Notes under the pieces: generated by a model | What the model saw: the letters and a program-made list of their open reading frames with translations, nothing else | Told to the model about the DNA's origin: nothing | The model's database searches: none | Program-made: the position numbers and the translations under genes | In this document: piece after piece, positions 5,957 to 7,303 of the stretch | How the letters are laid out: the number at the start of each line of letters is the position of its first letter | Position numbering within the stretch: position 1 is the stretch's first letter | From: Euryarchaeota archaeon UBA549 | GTDB lineage: Archaea; Thermoplasmatota; Poseidoniia; Poseidoniales; Poseidoniaceae | DNA: 7,303 nt | Direction: 5' to 3' | Assembly: GCA_002495645.1 (NCBI GenBank) | Contig: DAGF01000051.1 | Span: 1,220 to 8,522 of the forward strand

Positions 5957-7075
5957 ATGATAGACATGGAACAGGACCAATCGTTGACCCTTCATGTCAG
6001 TGAAGGCCATCCTGTTTCCACCCTTCACGTTCCCGATAGCAGCATGACGCTCAATGACGTGTTGAAGGTGAACGGTTTCACGCCTCGAGACGGCTCCTTC
6101 CGTTTCTTGGTCGACGAACAGGGCACGATGATCAATCATCGAGAAGCCGGTCGAGCACCACCTACGGTCCGTTGCGGGGTTCCGGCCAACGTCGAGCAAC
6201 TCTGGATTGACGATGATGCGAGGCGAGGTTTTGCTTCGGCTGTTCGGTCAAATGGCGAAGAGGTGGTTGTCTTGAACGGGAAGGCGTTTGATTTTCAAAC
6301 GGTTTTTGTGACCAAGTGGAAGCGAGGCAAGGAACAACGACGTGTAGCTTACGGATTTTCACCCGAACCACCCTTTTACGCCGCCAGCGATTTGGTCTTT
6401 CTTCAAGTTCCAACAAAGGGCGAGACGGGGCGTATCTACAATCCTCAAAGTGGACGAGTTGACCGAAAAATCCGCCTCCAAGCACCCTCTGCAGAAATTC
6501 AGGCCATGCGAGGTTTTTGGTCTGCGTGGCAACTTCAACCCGACCTTGAAAGTGCGACGTATCGAGCAGACATCACGCCGCTTCCGACGGATTTCAAGCC
6601 GCATGCTCCACCCCGCCAACAGCCGAAGAAGCGTTCAATGAACAAGAACAAGCGAAAAATCAAGCTCAAGAACATCAAGGAAGATGCTTGGGGTGAAGGG
6701 ATGCACAAGTCCGTTGTTCGGTTGCATACTCATTGGGCATCAGCCTTGGTGTGTGGCGTCCCCAAGACGCCAAATGGGCGAGAGGGCGTACTGGTTGCGA
6801 ACGGCAACGCCAATCGTCCAACCATGGTCAACCTTGACGGCTTTCAATATGGCATGACCCAATGCATCAAGATTCCAGACCAGGGCGAAACCTACGAACT
6901 CTATGCTCCTGCGCAGAAGGACTACCTATCCTGTGTGATCGAATCAAGTGAATCCCTCAATCTCGAGGAACTTCGAGGCCGCTGGGTCATCGCTCGATTG
7001 CAACGTTCCAATCAGCACAAGCGCAAGTTGGTACTCGAGGCGCTTCCTTCGCAATTGCGTTCAAAGGAGAACTAA
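5957..7075 (+). CDS. Duplicated-domain soluble protein with lysine-rich linker, function unknown
   Basis: A 372-aa soluble protein with no membrane segment or signal peptide. Residues 10-58 (LTLHV, a second strand, MTLNDVLKVNGF, then SFRFLVDEQG) could be a small beta-grasp-like domain; this is a weak guess. Two related domains follow. Residues 150-194 and 305-349 align without gaps at a constant offset of 155, sharing P-x2-GET, Y-x-P, RG-x-W and LQ (12 identities in 45). A further NG (107-108 and 282-283) and a terminal LP (209-210 and 363-364) extend the match. Between the copies lies a very basic linker (about 220-241, many Lys/Arg), which could bind nucleic acid. The start is ATG 5957 or in-frame ATG 5966; there is no ribosome site, suggesting a leaderless or short-leader mRNA. 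It is divergent from the CARF-like gene. No known family is recognised. Confidence 0.83.
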   Translation: MIDMEQDQSLTLHVSEGHPVSTLHVPDSSMTLNDVLKVNGFTPRDGSFRFLVDEQGTMINHREAGRAPPTVRCGVPANVEQLWIDDDARRGFASAVRSNGEEVVVLNGKAFDFQTVFVTKWKRGKEQRRVAYGFSPEPPFYAASDLVFLQVPTKGETGRIYNPQSGRVDRKIRLQAPSAEIQAMRGFWSAWQLQPDLESATYRADITPLPTDFKPHAPPRQQPKKRSMNKNKRKIKLKNIKEDAWGEGMHKSVVRLHTHWASALVCGVPKTPNGREGVLVANGNANRPTMVNLDGFQYGMTQCIKIPDQGETYELYAPAQKDYLSCVIESSESLNLEELRGRWVIARLQRSNQHKRKLVLEALPSQLRSKEN

Positions 7076-7099
7076 GTTGCTTATGAAATTCCCAAACCT

Positions 7100-7107
7100 G
7101 AGGTGAT
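7100..7107 (+). promoter_or_regulatory. Strong Shine-Dalgarno for the 56-aa gene
   Basis: GAGGTGAT lies 5 nt before ATG 7113 and is near-fully complementary to the conserved 16S rRNA 3' tail. It is the best ribosome site in the window and the main reason to accept the short gene that follows. Confidence 0.72.
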
Positions 7108-7112
7108 AGAGT

Positions 7113-7283
7113 ATGACGATGATTGGAGATGAAAACGAGGACGAAATCACCCAGGCGATCATTGACGCCATGGAGGAAACGACCGAAGACGAATGGGAGG
7201 CCATCATCGACAGGCTTCGTGAATCCGAGAAGGAAAAACGTGCCCAAAGCGAAGGCAAAGACGACACAGATTGTCAAGATTGA
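7113..7283 (+). CDS. Small acidic protein, 56 aa
   Basis: ATG 7113 to TGA 7281-7283 encodes 56 residues beginning MTMIGDENEDEITQAI. The protein is very acidic in its first half, predicted helical (about residues 10-45), and ends in a hydrophilic tail containing its single Cys. The strong Shine-Dalgarno 5 nt upstream supports translation. It lies 37 nt after the stop of the 372-aa gene on the same strand, so the two are probably co-transcribed. No motif identifies a function. A small acidic helical protein beside one with a Lys-rich linker could be a binding partner, but that is speculation. The inverted repeat at 7272-7285 overlaps its last codons and stop. Confidence 0.68.
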   Translation: MTMIGDENEDEITQAIIDAMEETTEDEWEAIIDRLRESEKEKRAQSEGKDDTDCQD

Positions 7284-7285
7284 CA
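7272..7285. promoter_or_regulatory. Palindromic operator candidate, copy 2 (TGTCA-AGAT-TGACA)
   Basis: The same 5-4-5 inverted repeat as at 5921-5934, again preceded by T and followed by GAAA. It overlaps the stop of the 56-aa gene and lies at the extreme right of the window, probably upstream of another gene; an ATG occurs at 7290 but too little follows to judge. It may mark a second promoter in the same regulon, or be an RNA stem at the end of the operon. Confidence 0.42.
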
Positions 7286-7303
7286 GAAAATGGAGAACTC
7301 AAG

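Noticed and set aside
6987..7277. Hydrophobic minus-strand frame near the right edge
   Set aside because: It is the antisense of the acidic 56-aa gene, which has the strong ribosome site; acidic codons read backwards give hydrophobic residues.
7290..7303. ATG at 7290 as the start of a further plus-strand gene
   Set aside because: Only four codons are visible before the window ends and there is no ribosome site before it; it cannot be told from a chance ATG.

Overview
This window carries six protein genes plus one small gene. I found no rRNA, tRNA, CRISPR array, transposase or integrase. No gene belongs to a family I can name with certainty, so every product call is a domain-level description. 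Two adjacent genes start with TTG and GTG. Two starts have good Shine-Dalgarno sequences (GAGGTGG and GAGGTGAT), while the divergent promoter drives genes with no visible ribosome site and very short predicted leaders. There are TATA-like AT-rich elements but no clear bacterial -35/-10 boxes. Together with acidic proteins and a Rossmann/winged-helix regulator-like protein, this fits a mid-GC planktonic euryarchaeon such as marine group II (Poseidoniales). That assignment is an inference; no taxonomic marker is present.

Layout. (1) Left edge, + strand: the 3' end of a helical, possibly TPR-like protein, stopping at 466. It converges on the next block across about 70 bp. (2) Minus strand 538-2541: an abutting gene pair with a 435-aa polytopic membrane protein first and a 231-aa single-pass protein with an acidic, probably extracellular, beta-rich domain second. 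(3) A 110-bp spacer (2542-2651) with a perfect hairpin/palindrome, a short direct repeat and a possible promoter. (4) Minus strand 2652-5878: a second tight pair. Its first gene encodes a 573-aa protein that looks like two Rossmann (CARF-like) domains, each followed by a winged helix-turn-helix. Its second gene encodes a 502-aa protein with three N-terminal Cys clusters and starts at a TTG overlapping the stop of the first (TTGA). (5) A divergent promoter region, about 78 bp, with the palindrome TGTCA-N4-TGACA. (6) Plus strand 5957-7283: a 372-aa protein with an internal domain duplication and a lysine-rich linker, then a 56-aa acidic protein behind a strong Shine-Dalgarno. A second copy of the palindrome overlaps the stop codon of the 56-aa gene.

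The most interesting unit is 2652-7285: a CARF-like putative sensor/regulator translationally coupled to a Cys-cluster protein, divergent from a duplicated-domain protein, with the same 19-position motif at both ends of the plus-strand unit. A ligand-responsive regulatory or stress/defence module is a reasonable hypothesis but is not shown by the sequence. The membrane pair at 538-2541 looks like a separate surface or sensing module of unknown function.
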